Counted from the first letter of the stretch, positions 28,848 to 41,697 are shown. The stretch: 64,000 nucleotides of DNA from Collinsella aerofaciens (GCA_021639365.1 JAJXHK010000005.1:8183-72182), one strand, 5' to 3'. Notes: generated from the sequence alone by a model not told the origin. Translations and numbers: made by a program.

Positions 28848-30797
28848 CTAGAGCTCGCAGGCGATCTTGTAGCCATCGCCGATGGCGTCGCGGATGTTGC
28901 CGCACTTGTTGGCATCGCCCAGCACGTGGGTGGCAACACCGGCTGCGGCCAGGTCGTCGGCCAGCTTGGTATTGGGACGATAGCCCATGGCAAGCACCAG
29001 CGTATCGGCACCGGTGATGGTGTGGACCTCGCCGTCCTTCTCGTAGCTGATAGTGTCCTCGGTGATCTCGGTCACCTTGGCCTCGGTCAGCACGTGGACG
29101 CCCTTGGAGAGCATGCGCGTGATGAGCACCGCGCGGCCGGCGCCGCCCTCGTTGGCGGCGAGCGTCTTGGTCATCTCGATAACGGTGACATCGCGATTGG
29201 CCGGCGACAAGTCGTTGACCAGCGGGGCCAGGTAATCGGCCGTCTCGCAACCGACGGTACCGCCGCCCACGATGACGATCTTCTTGCCCGGGAAAGCCTT
29301 GCCACCCAGCAGGTCGTCAGCTGTCATAACCTGCTTAAAGCCCTGCATGAAGGCCGGAGCGATGGGCTCGGCGCCATAAGCCAGGACAACCTCGTAGCCG
29401 GCGTAGTCGCACTGAATGTCCTCGGCCGAAAGCTCGGTACCAAAGACGCACTTCACGCCGGCCTCGGCCAGGCGACGGTACTGATACTTGATCACGCGGG
29501 TGAGTTCCTGCTTTGCCGGCGGAACGGCTGCGATGCGCATTTCGCCGCCCGGCTCATCCTGCTTGTCCACGAGCACCACGTTGTGGCCGCGCTTGGCGGC
29601 AATGTAGGCTGCCTCCATGCCAGCAGGACCAGCGCCCACAACGAGCACGTTCTTGGCCTCGGCGGCAGGCTCGTAGCCGGCCTCGTCGCGCTCCACGTCC
29701 GGATTGACGGTGCAGGAGATGCGCTTGCCGAACATGATGCCGTTCAGGCAGCGCAGGCAACCGATGCAAGGGCGAATATCGTCGGCGTTGCCGGCAGCGG
29801 CCTTATTGCAGAACTCGGCATCGCACAGATTGGCGCGGCCCATCATGCAGATGTCGGCGGCGCCGTCCTCGATCAGCTCCTCGGCAATCCATGCCTCGTT
29901 AATGCGGCCAACCGTGGCAACAGGAATGTTGACGTGCTTTTTGATCTCGCGCGAGCAGGCGGCGTGCGAGGCCTGCTGCGTGCCGGCGGCGGGAATCGCA
30001 GAGCCGCGCTTGATGGTGGTGCCGCCCGACACGTGAATCATGTCGACGCCGGCCTTCTCCAGGCGACGCGAGACGTAGATCATGTCGTTGAGGGTCAGGC
30101 CGCCATCGGTGTACTCGTCGCCCGAGATACGGACGTCGATGATAAAGTCCTTGCCGCAGCGCTCGCGAATCTCGGCGATGACCTCGAGCAAGAAGCGCAT
30201 ACGGGCGTCAAGCGAGCCGCCGTACTCATCGGTACGCTTGTTATAGAGCGGGGTCAAAAAGCCGCCAAGCATGCCGTGGGCGTGTGCCGCATGGACCTCG
30301 ACGCCATCGACACCGGCCTTCTGCATGCGCACGGCAGCGTCACCGAACTGATGCGTGAGCTCGTGGATCTCATCGACCGTGATGGGACGCGGTGCCTCGC
30401 GGGCGTAAGACGGGCCCACAAAAGACGGAGCGATCAGGCGCGGCGTGCCCGGAATGTTAAAGGCCATATAGGCGGGGTGGAAGAGCTGCGGCATGATCTT
30501 GCAGCCATACTCGTGGACGGCCGCGGCGAGTTTTTCCCAGCCGGGGATAAACGTGTCGTCGTAGCAGCACATGTCACCCGGCAGATAGGTATAGGTAGGC
30601 TCGACCGTCACGACCTCGGTGATGATGAGGCCCACGCCGCCCTTGGCGCGGGCACGGTAATGATCGACCAAGTCATCGGTCACATAGCCATGATCGGCCA
30701 GGTTGGTAGATACCGGCGGCATAAAGACACGGTTCTTGACCTCGGTCGTACCGACCTTGATCGGGCTAAAGAGCATCGGATAGGCGGAGGACTCCAT
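28848..30797 (-). CDS. Old Yellow Enzyme-type NADH:flavin oxidoreductase (2,4-dienoyl-CoA reductase family)
   Basis: 649 residues from ATG 30797 (AAAGG); the longer frame is unsupported. Residues about 1-360 form the FMN TIM barrel (LFSPIKVGTTEVKNRVFMPPVSTN; active-site region VEVHAAHAHGMLGGFLTP). A 4Fe-4S site follows with CIGCLRCLNGIMFGKRISC. The C-terminal half (about 390-649) has an FAD GxGxxG site (VVGAGPAGMEAAYIAAKRGH) and an NAD site (IVGGGTVGCETADYL). This three-cofactor layout reduces activated C=C bonds, as in dienoyl-CoA reductase, enoate reductase and the bile-acid BaiCD/BaiH enzymes. The substrate is not decidable from one gene. Neighbours give no pathway clue. Confidence 0.9.
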   Translation of the reverse strand: MESSAYPMLFSPIKVGTTEVKNRVFMPPVSTNLADHGYVTDDLVDHYRARAKGGVGLIITEVVTVEPTYTYLPGDMCCYDDTFIPGWEKLAAAVHEYGCKIMPQLFHPAYMAFNIPGTPRLIAPSFVGPSYAREAPRPITVDEIHELTHQFGDAAVRMQKAGVDGVEVHAAHAHGMLGGFLTPLYNKRTDEYGGSLDARMRFLLEVIAEIRERCGKDFIIDVRISGDEYTDGGLTLNDMIYVSRRLEKAGVDMIHVSGGTTIKRGSAIPAAGTQQASHAACSREIKKHVNIPVATVGRINEAWIAEELIEDGAADICMMGRANLCDAEFCNKAAAGNADDIRPCIGCLRCLNGIMFGKRISCTVNPDVERDEAGYEPAAEAKNVLVVGAGPAGMEAAYIAAKRGHNVVLVDKQDEPGGEMRIAAVPPAKQELTRVIKYQYRRLAEAGVKCVFGTELSAEDIQCDYAGYEVVLAYGAEPIAPAFMQGFKQVMTADDLLGGKAFPGKKIVIVGGGTVGCETADYLAPLVNDLSPANRDVTVIEMTKTLAANEGGAGRAVLITRMLSKGVHVLTEAKVTEITEDTISYEKDGEVHTITGADTLVLAMGYRPNTKLADDLAAAGVATHVLGDANKCGNIRDAIGDGYKIACEL

Positions 30798-30899
30798 ACA
30801 GGGTTCCTTTCGTTTGAGCCGCTCGGCGGCAGTTGCTAACGTACTTATCGTACCAGCAACTGCCGTATCCGCAGTCAAACATACCCAAACGCCGGTCGA

Positions 30900-31100
30900 C
30901 TAATGAATACCGCGGCCCAGGTCTTCGGCGATCTTATCCACGCCTTTGAGCGCGGCGCACGTCTTTTTGTTGGAGCAATGCCCCGTGCAAACGCCACCTT
31001 GAGCGCAGTCGGCGCAGGTGCCCTTGCGGTAGATGCGCACGCACACGGCGACAAACGCAATACCGATAACAGCCAGTACAACAATATCGATAGGTGCCAT
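30900..31100 (-). CDS. FeoB-associated Cys-rich membrane protein
   Basis: 66 residues, ATG 31100 after AGGAGG. One membrane segment (about 5-22), then CADCAQGGVCTGHCSNKKTC, a short Cys cluster of the type found in small proteins next to feoB. These are thought to assist ferrous iron transport, possibly as an iron-binding partner. It lies downstream of feoB on the same strand, separated by the feoB terminator and a repeat. Confidence 0.85.
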   Translation of the reverse strand: MAPIDIVVLAVIGIAFVAVCVRIYRKGTCADCAQGGVCTGHCSNKKTCAALKGVDKIAEDLGRGIH

Positions 31101-31146
31101 AGCAAGCCTCCTCTAGTTAGCCGTCACTTACTTTACCCCATTCTCC

Positions 31147-31189
31147 ACCTACCAAAAAGGGACAGGTTTATTTTGGTCGGTTTTATCTG
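31147..31189 (+). repeat. 43-bp hairpin repeat family D, copy 2
   Basis: ACCTACCAAAA, AGGGACAGGTTTA, TTTTGGTCGGT, TTTTATCTG on the plus strand: 40 of 43 positions match the minus strand of 9992-10034. Three differences fall in the arms, weakening the stem here. Confidence 0.75.
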
Positions 31190-31217
31190 CGGAAACGCCA
31201 CATCTCCCTCACCAAAA

Positions 31218-31245
31218 AGCCCGAGTGTCGCAGGGACACCCGGGC
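31218..31245 (-). terminator. Intrinsic terminator of feoB
   Basis: AGCCCGAGTGTC and GACACCCGGGCT, stem with one mismatch, followed on the minus strand by TTTTTGG, about 30 bases after the feoB stop. Confidence 0.8.
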
Positions 31246-31275
31246 TCGTGGAAAGGGGTTAATCCTTATTCGGAC

Positions 31276-33603
31276 TTAAGCGGAAACTGCGGCGGAGGCA
31301 GTGTTGGTCTCGTCCTCGTCGGTCCAAGCGTGCTTGGGCATGGGACGGAAGATCTGGAAGAGCATCGCAACCAGCAGAACGATGGCTACAACCGTCCAGA
31401 TACCAAACTGGCCAAGGACAAGCAGGTTGTAGAACTGATTGATGAACAGGCCGATCACCCAAGCAAAGGCGCACTCGTAGCCGATGGCGATCGCAGTCCA
31501 CTTGCCGGAATCCATCTGGTTGCGGATAGTGCCCATGGCGGCAAAGCACGGGGCGCACAGCAGGTTGAAGGCGCCGAAGGCAACGCAGGCGCCCATGGTG
31601 GGGAACATGCCGGCAAACGCGGTCCACAGGCTCGGATCGGTCTCGCCCGCGTCGGCGACGGACAGCAGCGAGCCGGCGGTGGCGACGACGTTCTCCTTGG
31701 CGACGAGGCCAGAGAAAGTCAGCGCAGCTGCCTGCCAGGTGCTAAAGCCGAGCGGGGCGAAGATCCAGGCAACCAGGTTGCCCAGCATGGCGAGCACGGA
31801 GTAGTCCATATACTCCTCGGGGATGCCGTCCATCGCAGGCAGGAAGCCAAAGGCACCGTTATAGCTACCAAAGTTGGAGAGGAACCAAACGACGACGGTG
31901 GATGCGAAGATGACCGTACCCGCCTTCTTGATAAAGGCCCAGCAGCGCTCCCACACGTGCAGCGCCCAAGAGCGGATCGCCGGGAAGTGGTAGGCAGGAA
32001 GCTCCATGACGAACGGCGTCGGGCGACCGGCGAAGAGCTTGGTCTTCTTGAGCATGAGGCCCGAGGCGATGACGGCAAAGACGCCCAGGAAGTAGAAGAG
32101 CGGGCTGATCCACTTCGCGGTGGTGGAAGAATCGCCGATGATGGAGCCCATGAGCAAGGCGATGATCGGCAGCTTGGCGCCACAGGGAATGAACGTGGTG
32201 GTCATGACCGTCATGCGGCGGTCCTTCTCGTTCTCGATGGTCTTGGTAGACATGACGCCGGGGACGCCGCAGCCCGAGGACACGAGCATGGGGATAAAGG
32301 ACTTACCGGACAGGCCAAAGCGGCGAAACACGCGGTCCATGATAAAGGCGACGCGGGCCATATAGCCGCAGTCCTCCAGGAAGGACAGCATCACAAAGAG
32401 CAGGAACATCTGCGGGACGAAGCCGAAGATGGCGCCCAGGCCGGCGACGATGCCGTCGCAGACCAGCGAATCGACCAGGCCTCCGTCCTCGGTGCCGCCA
32501 GCCACAAGGGCGTCGTGCACCATGGTGGTGATACCCGGGACATAGGGGCCGTACTGTGCCGGGTCGACCGAGTCGGCATTGTCGCCCGCAGCTTCGACAG
32601 CCGCATCGTAGGCGTCGCGGCCCTGGCCCAGCACATACCAACCATCGGTGCCGAAGAGCTGGTCGTTGGTGAAGTCGGTCACCGTGCCGCCCAAGGTAGA
32701 AACGGCGATGTAGTACACGCAGAACATGATGACCACAAAGATCGGCAGGCCCAGAATACGGTTGGTAACCACGTAGTCGATTTTCTCGGAGGTGCTCATC
32801 TTGGCCGGAGCCTTGGTGAGGCACTCATCGATGATGTGCGCGATGACGCCATAGCGCTCACCGGTGATGATGGACTCGGCATCGTCGTCGCAATCCTGCT
32901 CGCACTGAGCGACCAGCTCCTCCACGCGAGCGGCCTTCTCCTTGGTGAGGTTGATGAGCTTGCAGGCGTCCGCATCGCGCTCGAACAGCTTGACGGCGTA
33001 GTAGCGACGCTTGTTGGCGGGGACGCTCGCCGGCAGGTTGTTCTCGATGTGGGTCAGAACGTCCTCGATGGAAGAGTCGAACTTGTGCTCCGGCACCTGG
33101 CCCTTAGAAGCGGCAGACTTCTTGACCTGCTCGAAAAGCTCCTTGATACCCTTGTTCTTAAGGGCCGAGATCATCATGACCGGGCAGCCGAGCTTCTTGG
33201 AGAGCTTGTCCGTGTCGATCTTATCGCCGTTCTTCTCGACCAAGTCGGCCATGTTGAGGGCGACGACTACGGGCAGGCCGGTCTCGATAACCTGAAGCGC
33301 CAGGTACAGGTTGCGCTCGAGGTTGGTGGCATCGACAACCTGGACGACCACATCGGGCTCGCCGCTCATGAGATAATCGCGCGAGCATTGCTCCTCGGGG
33401 CTGTAGGGGGAAAGCGAGTAGATACCAGGGAGGTCCGTGATGGTAACGTTCTTGTCGCTTAGGAGCTTGGCCTCCTTTTTCTCAACCGTGACGCCGGGCC
33501 AGTTGCCAACGTAGCCGTTGGCGCCGGTAATCAGGTTGAAAAGCGTGGTCTTGCCGCAGTTGGGGTTACCCGCCAGTGCGACATGGATCTGAGAATCCGC
33601 CAT
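31276..33603 (-). CDS. feoB: Ferrous iron transport protein B
   Basis: 775 residues. The cytoplasmic G domain (about 1-165) has G1 GNPNCGKTT, G3 DLPGIYS and G4 NMAD. A helical GDI-like region (165-270) precedes the membrane part with two gate regions: CGVPGVMST (Cys-Gly-Pro type metal motif) and the second half near CAPCFAAMGTIRNQM. It imports Fe2+ in a GTP-dependent way. A loop after the first TM contains an extra acidic stretch of about 50 residues (GRDAYDAAVEAAGDNADSV). It is preceded by two feoA genes on the same strand, 123 bases away, with an inverted repeat between, and followed by the Cys-rich partner. Confidence 0.96.
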   Translation of the reverse strand: MADSQIHVALAGNPNCGKTTLFNLITGANGYVGNWPGVTVEKKEAKLLSDKNVTITDLPGIYSLSPYSPEEQCSRDYLMSGEPDVVVQVVDATNLERNLYLALQVIETGLPVVVALNMADLVEKNGDKIDTDKLSKKLGCPVMMISALKNKGIKELFEQVKKSAASKGQVPEHKFDSSIEDVLTHIENNLPASVPANKRRYYAVKLFERDADACKLINLTKEKAARVEELVAQCEQDCDDDAESIITGERYGVIAHIIDECLTKAPAKMSTSEKIDYVVTNRILGLPIFVVIMFCVYYIAVSTLGGTVTDFTNDQLFGTDGWYVLGQGRDAYDAAVEAAGDNADSVDPAQYGPYVPGITTMVHDALVAGGTEDGGLVDSLVCDGIVAGLGAIFGFVPQMFLLFVMLSFLEDCGYMARVAFIMDRVFRRFGLSGKSFIPMLVSSGCGVPGVMSTKTIENEKDRRMTVMTTTFIPCGAKLPIIALLMGSIIGDSSTTAKWISPLFYFLGVFAVIASGLMLKKTKLFAGRPTPFVMELPAYHFPAIRSWALHVWERCWAFIKKAGTVIFASTVVVWFLSNFGSYNGAFGFLPAMDGIPEEYMDYSVLAMLGNLVAWIFAPLGFSTWQAAALTFSGLVAKENVVATAGSLLSVADAGETDPSLWTAFAGMFPTMGACVAFGAFNLLCAPCFAAMGTIRNQMDSGKWTAIAIGYECAFAWVIGLFINQFYNLLVLGQFGIWTVVAIVLLVAMLFQIFRPMPKHAWTDEDETNTASAAVSA

Positions 33604-33678
33604 TCAATCCTTCTTCCTTGTGTGCCCGCGCTGCTTTCTCCGCACGGGCTGGATAATGTGCTTCAAAAATGCTGCATT

Positions 33679-33698
33679 AAGTTAGAAAAACCTAACTT
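33679..33698. promoter_or_regulatory. Inverted repeat between feoA and feoB
   Basis: AAGTTAG-AAAAAC-CTAACTT. It shares AAGTTA with the inverted repeats upstream of the first feoA, suggesting a common iron regulator, but the 6-base spacer does not match a DtxR/IdeR box, which has one. Confidence 0.45.
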
Positions 33699-33726
33699 TA
33701 TCTGCAGAAATATACGCCGCAAGCCC

Positions 33727-33948
33727 CTACTGGACCTCGACGACGGCCGCCTCCTCCTTGCGGATGGAAAGCTCGTAGCCGCGCACGTTGATCTCGACCG
33801 GATCACCGAGCGGCGCAACCTTCACGACCTTGAACGAAGTGCCCTTGATGAGCCCCAGGTCCATAAGGTGGCGGCGAAGCGCGCCCTCACCGTGAAGCTT
33901 GACGATGGTAGAGCTCTCGCCCACCTTAACGTCACCCAACGTCTTCAT
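33727..33948 (-). CDS. feoA: Ferrous iron transport protein A, second copy
   Basis: 73 residues, the usual FeoA length. SH3-like beta-barrel: LGDVKVGESSTIVKLHGEGALRRHLMDLGLIKGTSFKVVKVAPLGDPVEINVRGYELSIRKEEAAVVEV. The order of R-hLMDLGh and P-lGDPhEh is diagnostic. FeoA interacts with FeoB at the membrane. Start ATG 33948 with AAGGGGG. Confidence 0.93.
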   Translation of the reverse strand: MKTLGDVKVGESSTIVKLHGEGALRRHLMDLGLIKGTSFKVVKVAPLGDPVEINVRGYELSIRKEEAAVVEVQ

Positions 33949-33988
33949 TTACTTGTCCCCCTTTCAGTGCGTACAGAAATACCGTCGA

Positions 33989-34231
33989 CTAACCGACGGT
34001 CATGATGTGCATGGCAACCTTGGAATCGATGCCAAAGCGTGCGCCCAGCACAGTGACGATGATATTGGCGCCACTCGAGCTCACCACGTGGATTTCGCTG
34101 CCCTCGACAAAGCCGAGGTCCTTGAGATGGTGCTTCATATCCTCATTGCCCTTTACACGAGACACGCGCACGGTTTCGCCCGCCTTTACCATCGAAAGCG
34201 GCATAGCCGGCATCTGCGGTCCGCAAGACAT
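33989..34231 (-). CDS. feoA: Ferrous iron transport protein A, first copy
   Basis: 80 residues, FeoA fold: MPLSMVKAGETVRVSRVKGNEDMKHHLKDLGFVEGSEIHVVSSSGANIIVTVLGARFGIDSKVAMHIMTV. It diverges from the second copy (no GDP motif before the last strand), so the two FeoA proteins may have distinct partners or roles. It leads the feoA-feoA-feoB unit. The start ATG 34231 follows AGGAG. Confidence 0.9.
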   Translation of the reverse strand: MSCGPQMPAMPLSMVKAGETVRVSRVKGNEDMKHHLKDLGFVEGSEIHVVSSSGANIIVTVLGARFGIDSKVAMHIMTVG

Positions 34232-34273
34232 GAGTGGCTCCTAACGTCAGTTCGTCCTCAACATCGACGCGGT

Positions 34274-34327
34274 AAAAGTTAACCACATCTATGTTCGCTT
34301 TAGTAAACTAGCACGTGGTTAACTTTT
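34274..34327 (-). promoter_or_regulatory. Paired inverted repeats upstream of feo operon
   Basis: AAAAGTTAACCAC (34274-34286) and exact complement GTGGTTAACTTTT (34315-34327), starting 41 bases apart, about four helical turns. They flank the likely promoter region upstream of feoA and could be a two-site operator. The regulator is unknown. Confidence 0.5.
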
Positions 34328-34379
34328 TGGAAAGGGTCCCCATTTAGATTCCGAAAAAGTTTCCTATACGAAACAAAAA

Positions 34380-34410
34380 GGCGCGGCAAAGAGCTGTCCT
34401 TTGCCGCGCC
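34380..34410 (-). terminator. Intrinsic terminator of HPr-like gene
   Basis: GGCGCGGCAAAG and CTTTGCCGCGCC around a 7-base loop followed on minus by TTTTTG, about 10 bases after the stop codon. Confidence 0.85.
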
Positions 34411-34419
34411 CTGTCATGC

Positions 34420-34668
34420 TTAGAGCGAGAGGTTTCTGATCGACGTGACGCAGGAAGCCTCGTCTACGCCCGAAACGCGGAAGATGATGTCCTCGCCGCA
34501 CTCGCCGTAGAGAGCCATGAGCCCCATTACATCGCGGCCGTCGGTATGGCGATCGCCGATACTGACCGATACGTTGCTACGATGCTTGGCAATGATGTCG
34601 TAAAGCAGCGCAACCGGGCGGGCATGCAGTCCCAACGGATCTTTAATCGTCTTTGTAAACTCGACCAT
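34420..34668 (-). CDS. HPr-family phosphocarrier with Asp at position 46
   Basis: 82 residues from ATG 34668 (GGAGGGG); the longer frame has no site. GLHARPVALL gives the phosphorylatable His at residue 15, exactly as in PTS HPr. The regulatory Ser46 motif (KSIMG in Gram-positive HPr) reads RDVMGLMAL, with Asp46 in place of Ser. A Ser46Asp change mimics serine phosphorylation in HPr studies, so this protein could be locked in that state and not respond to HPr kinase. It has no EI or EII neighbour. It could be a paralogue with a regulatory role, not the main sugar-PTS carrier. Confidence 0.85.
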   Translation of the reverse strand: MVEFTKTIKDPLGLHARPVALLYDIIAKHRSNVSVSIGDRHTDGRDVMGLMALYGECGEDIIFRVSGVDEASCVTSIRNLSL

Positions 34669-34764
34669 GTCCCCTCCCGCGGCATCGCACATTCGGCCGG
34701 CAAACCCAGCCACGTGGTAGTTATTGTAGCGTTAGATGCTTGTCGAGAGCTCCTCTGAACACCT

Positions 34765-34986
34765 CGTGGGCAAAAAGTGGCAAATATGAGTACTGTCACC
34801 AATTTAGTAGCAGCAAAATCGAGAGCAAAGTGCCTACTTTGAGCGATTCGAAGAGGTTGAAAGCCGTCAAACGCCCTTTAAAGGGGGTTAGATAAATTGA
34901 TTTTGAGCCCATTTTCGCTCAGAACGGGCCGAAAAATATGACACCTCTTTTGCAACAGTACTCATATTTGGCATTTTTTGACCACG
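34765..34986. mobile_element. 222-bp noncoding element with 32-bp terminal inverted repeats
   Basis: Left end 34765-34796 and right end 34955-34986 pair at 29 of 32 positions; both share the core CAAATATGAGTACTGT. The interior has small dyads (CCCTTTAAAGGGG; GAGCCCATTTTCGCTC) but no gene. It resembles a MITE or a transcribed folded RNA element. No target duplication of clear length is visible. Much more AT-rich than the genes around it. Confidence 0.55.
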
Positions 34987-35014
34987 GGGTCCAAAACCAT
35001 GTCCCAAAACACAA

Positions 35015-35042
35015 AAGGAGGGGCCTCGTAAGGCCCCTCCTT
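35015..35042 (-). terminator. Intrinsic terminator of APC permease
   Basis: AAGGAGGGGCCT and complement around a 4-base loop with TTTTGTGTTTT on minus. Confidence 0.85.
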
Positions 35043-35089
35043 AGGAAAGGGAATCGATTTATTCCACAGCCGCAGATTAATCCTAGCCG

Positions 35090-36565
<1,476 letters not shown>

Positions 36566-36706
36566 TCATCCGTTATATCTCATCTAAAACCGTCCGGACT
36601 GCAAGCGCAATCGTGGACGGCGCACCTGCTAAGGGGAATGGGGAAAAGGGAGTCAACAAAGCCATCCCCCTTAACGGCGCTAAGCAAACGCCCAAACGGA
36701 CGAATA

Positions 36707-37162
36707 CTACTTGTTGGGGAAGGAATAACCTTCAACCGTCACGTGCAGTACCACGACGCGGGAATCCGCGACATCGGCCACGACACGGTAGGCCTCGTCA
36801 ATTTCGACGACGGCAACGCCGCCGGCGGGAATCGTCACGGTCTCCCCCATACCCTCAAAGCGCTCGCGATCGTCGATATCGCTGTAAGTGCGCGTGCAGG
36901 TAAGATCCGCCTTGGAAGCCACCTCGACGGTCAGGTCGCCGTCGAGCGGAGCGAGCACGGCATGGTAGCGACGGTGACCGACCAGATCGGCGGTAGCGGC
37001 CTCGCGGGCATAGACCCACCAGTACACCAACGAGTCGCCGATGGAGTAAGCCACGTCGTGCTGCAGGTCGGCAACGCCATCGAGCGCCTGACCGGTGCGC
37101 ATCCACTTCTTGACGGACTTCATCTGAGCGTCGAAATCGGCGCGCGAGTTAAAGACATGCAT
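36707..37162 (-). CDS. ebgC: Beta-galactosidase small subunit, YhcH/YjgK/YiaL family
   Basis: 151 residues, matching EbgC length. The cupin-like YhcH fold is seen in HDVAYSIGDSLVYWWVYAREA, YHAVLAPLDGDLTVEVASKADL and TVTIPAGGVAVVEIDEAYR. EbgC is needed for full activity of EbgA. The start ATG 37162 is 3 bases after the ebgA stop codon, and its ribosome-binding site AAGGAGG is inside the ebgA end, so the two are translationally coupled. Order ebgA then ebgC is as in E. coli. Confidence 0.88.
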   Translation of the reverse strand: MHVFNSRADFDAQMKSVKKWMRTGQALDGVADLQHDVAYSIGDSLVYWWVYAREAATADLVGHRRYHAVLAPLDGDLTVEVASKADLTCTRTYSDIDDRERFEGMGETVTIPAGGVAVVEIDEAYRVVADVADSRVVVLHVTVEGYSFPNK

Positions 37163-37165
37163 GAC

Positions 37166-40189
<3,024 letters not shown>

Positions 40190-40209
40190 TCATCGTAGTG
40201 ATTCTTGTG

Positions 40210-40219
40210 CAACCGGTTG
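40210..40219. promoter_or_regulatory. LacI-type operator 1 at ebgA transcription start
   Basis: Palindrome CAACCGGTTG within GTGCAACCGGTTGTCC, downstream of the -10 element, where bound repressor would block initiation. Confidence 0.85.
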
Positions 40220-40251
40220 TCCTTATCTTACGGGCGATGCAAAATACTGTG

Positions 40252-40261
40252 CAACCGGTTG
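40252..40261. promoter_or_regulatory. LacI-type operator 2 overlapping the ebgA -35
   Basis: Second CAACCGGTTG, 42 bases from operator 1; its left flank TTGCAC is the -35 hexamer on the minus strand. Confidence 0.85.
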
Positions 40262-40296
40262 TCCGCTGAACGGTCGATTTGGCCGGATTAACGGTG

Positions 40297-40306
40297 CAAC
40301 CGGTTG
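40297..40306. promoter_or_regulatory. LacI-type operator 3, upstream
   Basis: Third CAACCGGTTG, followed by TACAACC, 45 bases from operator 2. Spacing near four helical turns allows repressor bridging. Confidence 0.85.
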
Positions 40307-40550
40307 TACAACCGCGACACTTATGTCACCCTGAGTATCGAAACTCAGCGCAAAACATCGTTCTTAAGCTCGTAGGCAACCGCCACGCCCGCCGATATCT
40401 CACCCACACGAAACGTATTCGATTGCGGCATGGTTGCAAAACGACACCGGTCACCGGATATCATGAACGCTGTTCAGGTGCACTATAGTAAGCTGTATCC
40501 GCACCAGCCCGTATCAGTGACAACATCGACCGCATTTTCCAGGAGACGCC

Positions 40551-41567
40551 ATGGCCCAACCAGTTCGCACCGCACCTACGCTTGCCGAGGTTGCCGCAGC
40601 TGCCGGCGTGTCGCGCTCCACGGCATCGCGCGCCCTCAACGATTCGCCCCGCATTAGCGAGGAAACCAAAAAGCGCGTCCGTGCGGCGGCCAAGGAAGTC
40701 AATTTTGTCCCCAACGCCCGTGGCCGAGCGCTCGCTGTCGGGCGCACGGAAATCATCGCCGTGCTCGTGACCGAGCCCCTGAGTGAGCTCTTCAGCGACC
40801 CCACCTATAGCGAGTTTTTGAGCGGCATTACCGAGGAACTGTCGGAGTCATCCTATCTGCCCGTTATCTTGCAGGCGTCTTCTACGCATGAGCGCAACCG
40901 CGCACGCGAGCACTTTGAGCGCCGCTCGTTCGACGCCGTAATCGACGTCTCCCCCTACAAGGGCAGCGAGCTGCTCGAGGTGCTGCGCGAGCTGGGCGTA
41001 CCTACCGTGTTGTGCGGCCAGCTCGAGGGCCACCCCTATCGCGATGTGTTCTCGACGGTCTACTCTGACGACGAAGAGGGCGGACGCTTTGCGGCAAACG
41101 CCATGAAAGAGCGCGGGCGCAAAGATATCGTCGCCGTGTTGGGACCGCAAGACAACCCCGCTGTTGTCGACCGCCTGCGCGGCTACCGCGCCGTCTTGGG
41201 CGAAGACCTCCCAGACGCAAACGTTATCTATACCGGCTGGAACAGCGGAGACGGCTATCAGGCCATGCGCCAGATCCTCGCGCGCGAGATTGCTTTCGAT
41301 GGCGTGCTATGCGGATCGGACCGTATCGCGGCTGGCGTCATCACCGCACTCAACGAGGCAGGCCTATCCGTTCCGGCGGACGTTTCTGTCGTCGGCTTCG
41401 ACGATCACGAGATTGCAGCGTGCTGCGTCCCCGCGCTCACGACCATCCGCCAGCCTCTGCGCGAAGAAGGCCACATGGCCGCCAACATTGCGCTCGACAT
41501 GATCAAAGGTGCCGAGCCAACCACCTCCGTGATGCGCATGCAGCTGATCCAGAGAGACTCGCTATAA
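40551..41567 (+). CDS. LacI-family repressor of the ebg operon
   Basis: 338 residues. The N-terminal helix-turn-helix (PTLAEVAAAAGVSRSTASRALNDSPRISEETKKRVRAAAKEVNF) is followed by the hinge and ligand domain (VGRTEIIAVLVTEP; VVGFDDHEIAACCVPALTTIRQP, a LacI C-terminal signature). It is divergent from ebgA and the space between holds three copies of CAACCGGTTG, a palindrome of LacI type. It probably represses ebgA-ebgC and itself in the absence of a galactoside. The ORF starts at ATG 40551 with AGGAGACGCC upstream. Confidence 0.92.
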   Translation: MAQPVRTAPTLAEVAAAAGVSRSTASRALNDSPRISEETKKRVRAAAKEVNFVPNARGRALAVGRTEIIAVLVTEPLSELFSDPTYSEFLSGITEELSESSYLPVILQASSTHERNRAREHFERRSFDAVIDVSPYKGSELLEVLRELGVPTVLCGQLEGHPYRDVFSTVYSDDEEGGRFAANAMKERGRKDIVAVLGPQDNPAVVDRLRGYRAVLGEDLPDANVIYTGWNSGDGYQAMRQILAREIAFDGVLCGSDRIAAGVITALNEAGLSVPADVSVVGFDDHEIAACCVPALTTIRQPLREEGHMAANIALDMIKGAEPTTSVMRMQLIQRDSL

Positions 41568-41578
41568 GAAACTGGAAT

Positions 41579-41612
41579 AGGCTTTCCGCCAGACAGTTGT
41601 TGCGGAAAGCCT
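41579..41612. repeat. Hairpin array unit 1
   Basis: AGGCTTTCCGC and GCGGAAAGCCT around a 12-base loop, directly after the LacI gene, possibly its terminator. Confidence 0.7.
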
Positions 41613-41634
41613 GCCACGTTTTGAGCGCTCATTC

Positions 41635-41680
41635 TGGGCCGCAGTTTCCGTTAGACAACTCAATCGGAAACTGCGGCCCA
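41635..41680. repeat. Hairpin array unit 2
   Basis: 16-bp perfect arms TGGGCCGCAGTTTCCG (41635-41650) and complement (41665-41680), 14-base loop. Confidence 0.75.
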
Positions 41681-41697
41681 TTATTTTGCCGAATTCT

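Larger units (their letters stand above)
34669..35089. other. Long intergenic region with inverted-repeat element
   Basis: 421 bases without a gene. It holds the element at 34765-34986 and the permease terminator at 35015-35042. The short plus frame at 34938-35171 crosses a terminator and is not credible. Confidence 0.6.

Noticed and set aside
28926..30839. 637-codon plus frame opposite the flavin oxidoreductase
   Set aside because: Antisense artefact of a GC-rich gene; no site or domain.
33679..33698. DtxR/IdeR iron box
   Set aside because: The half-sites resemble it but the spacer is six bases, not one; reported as an unassigned dyad.
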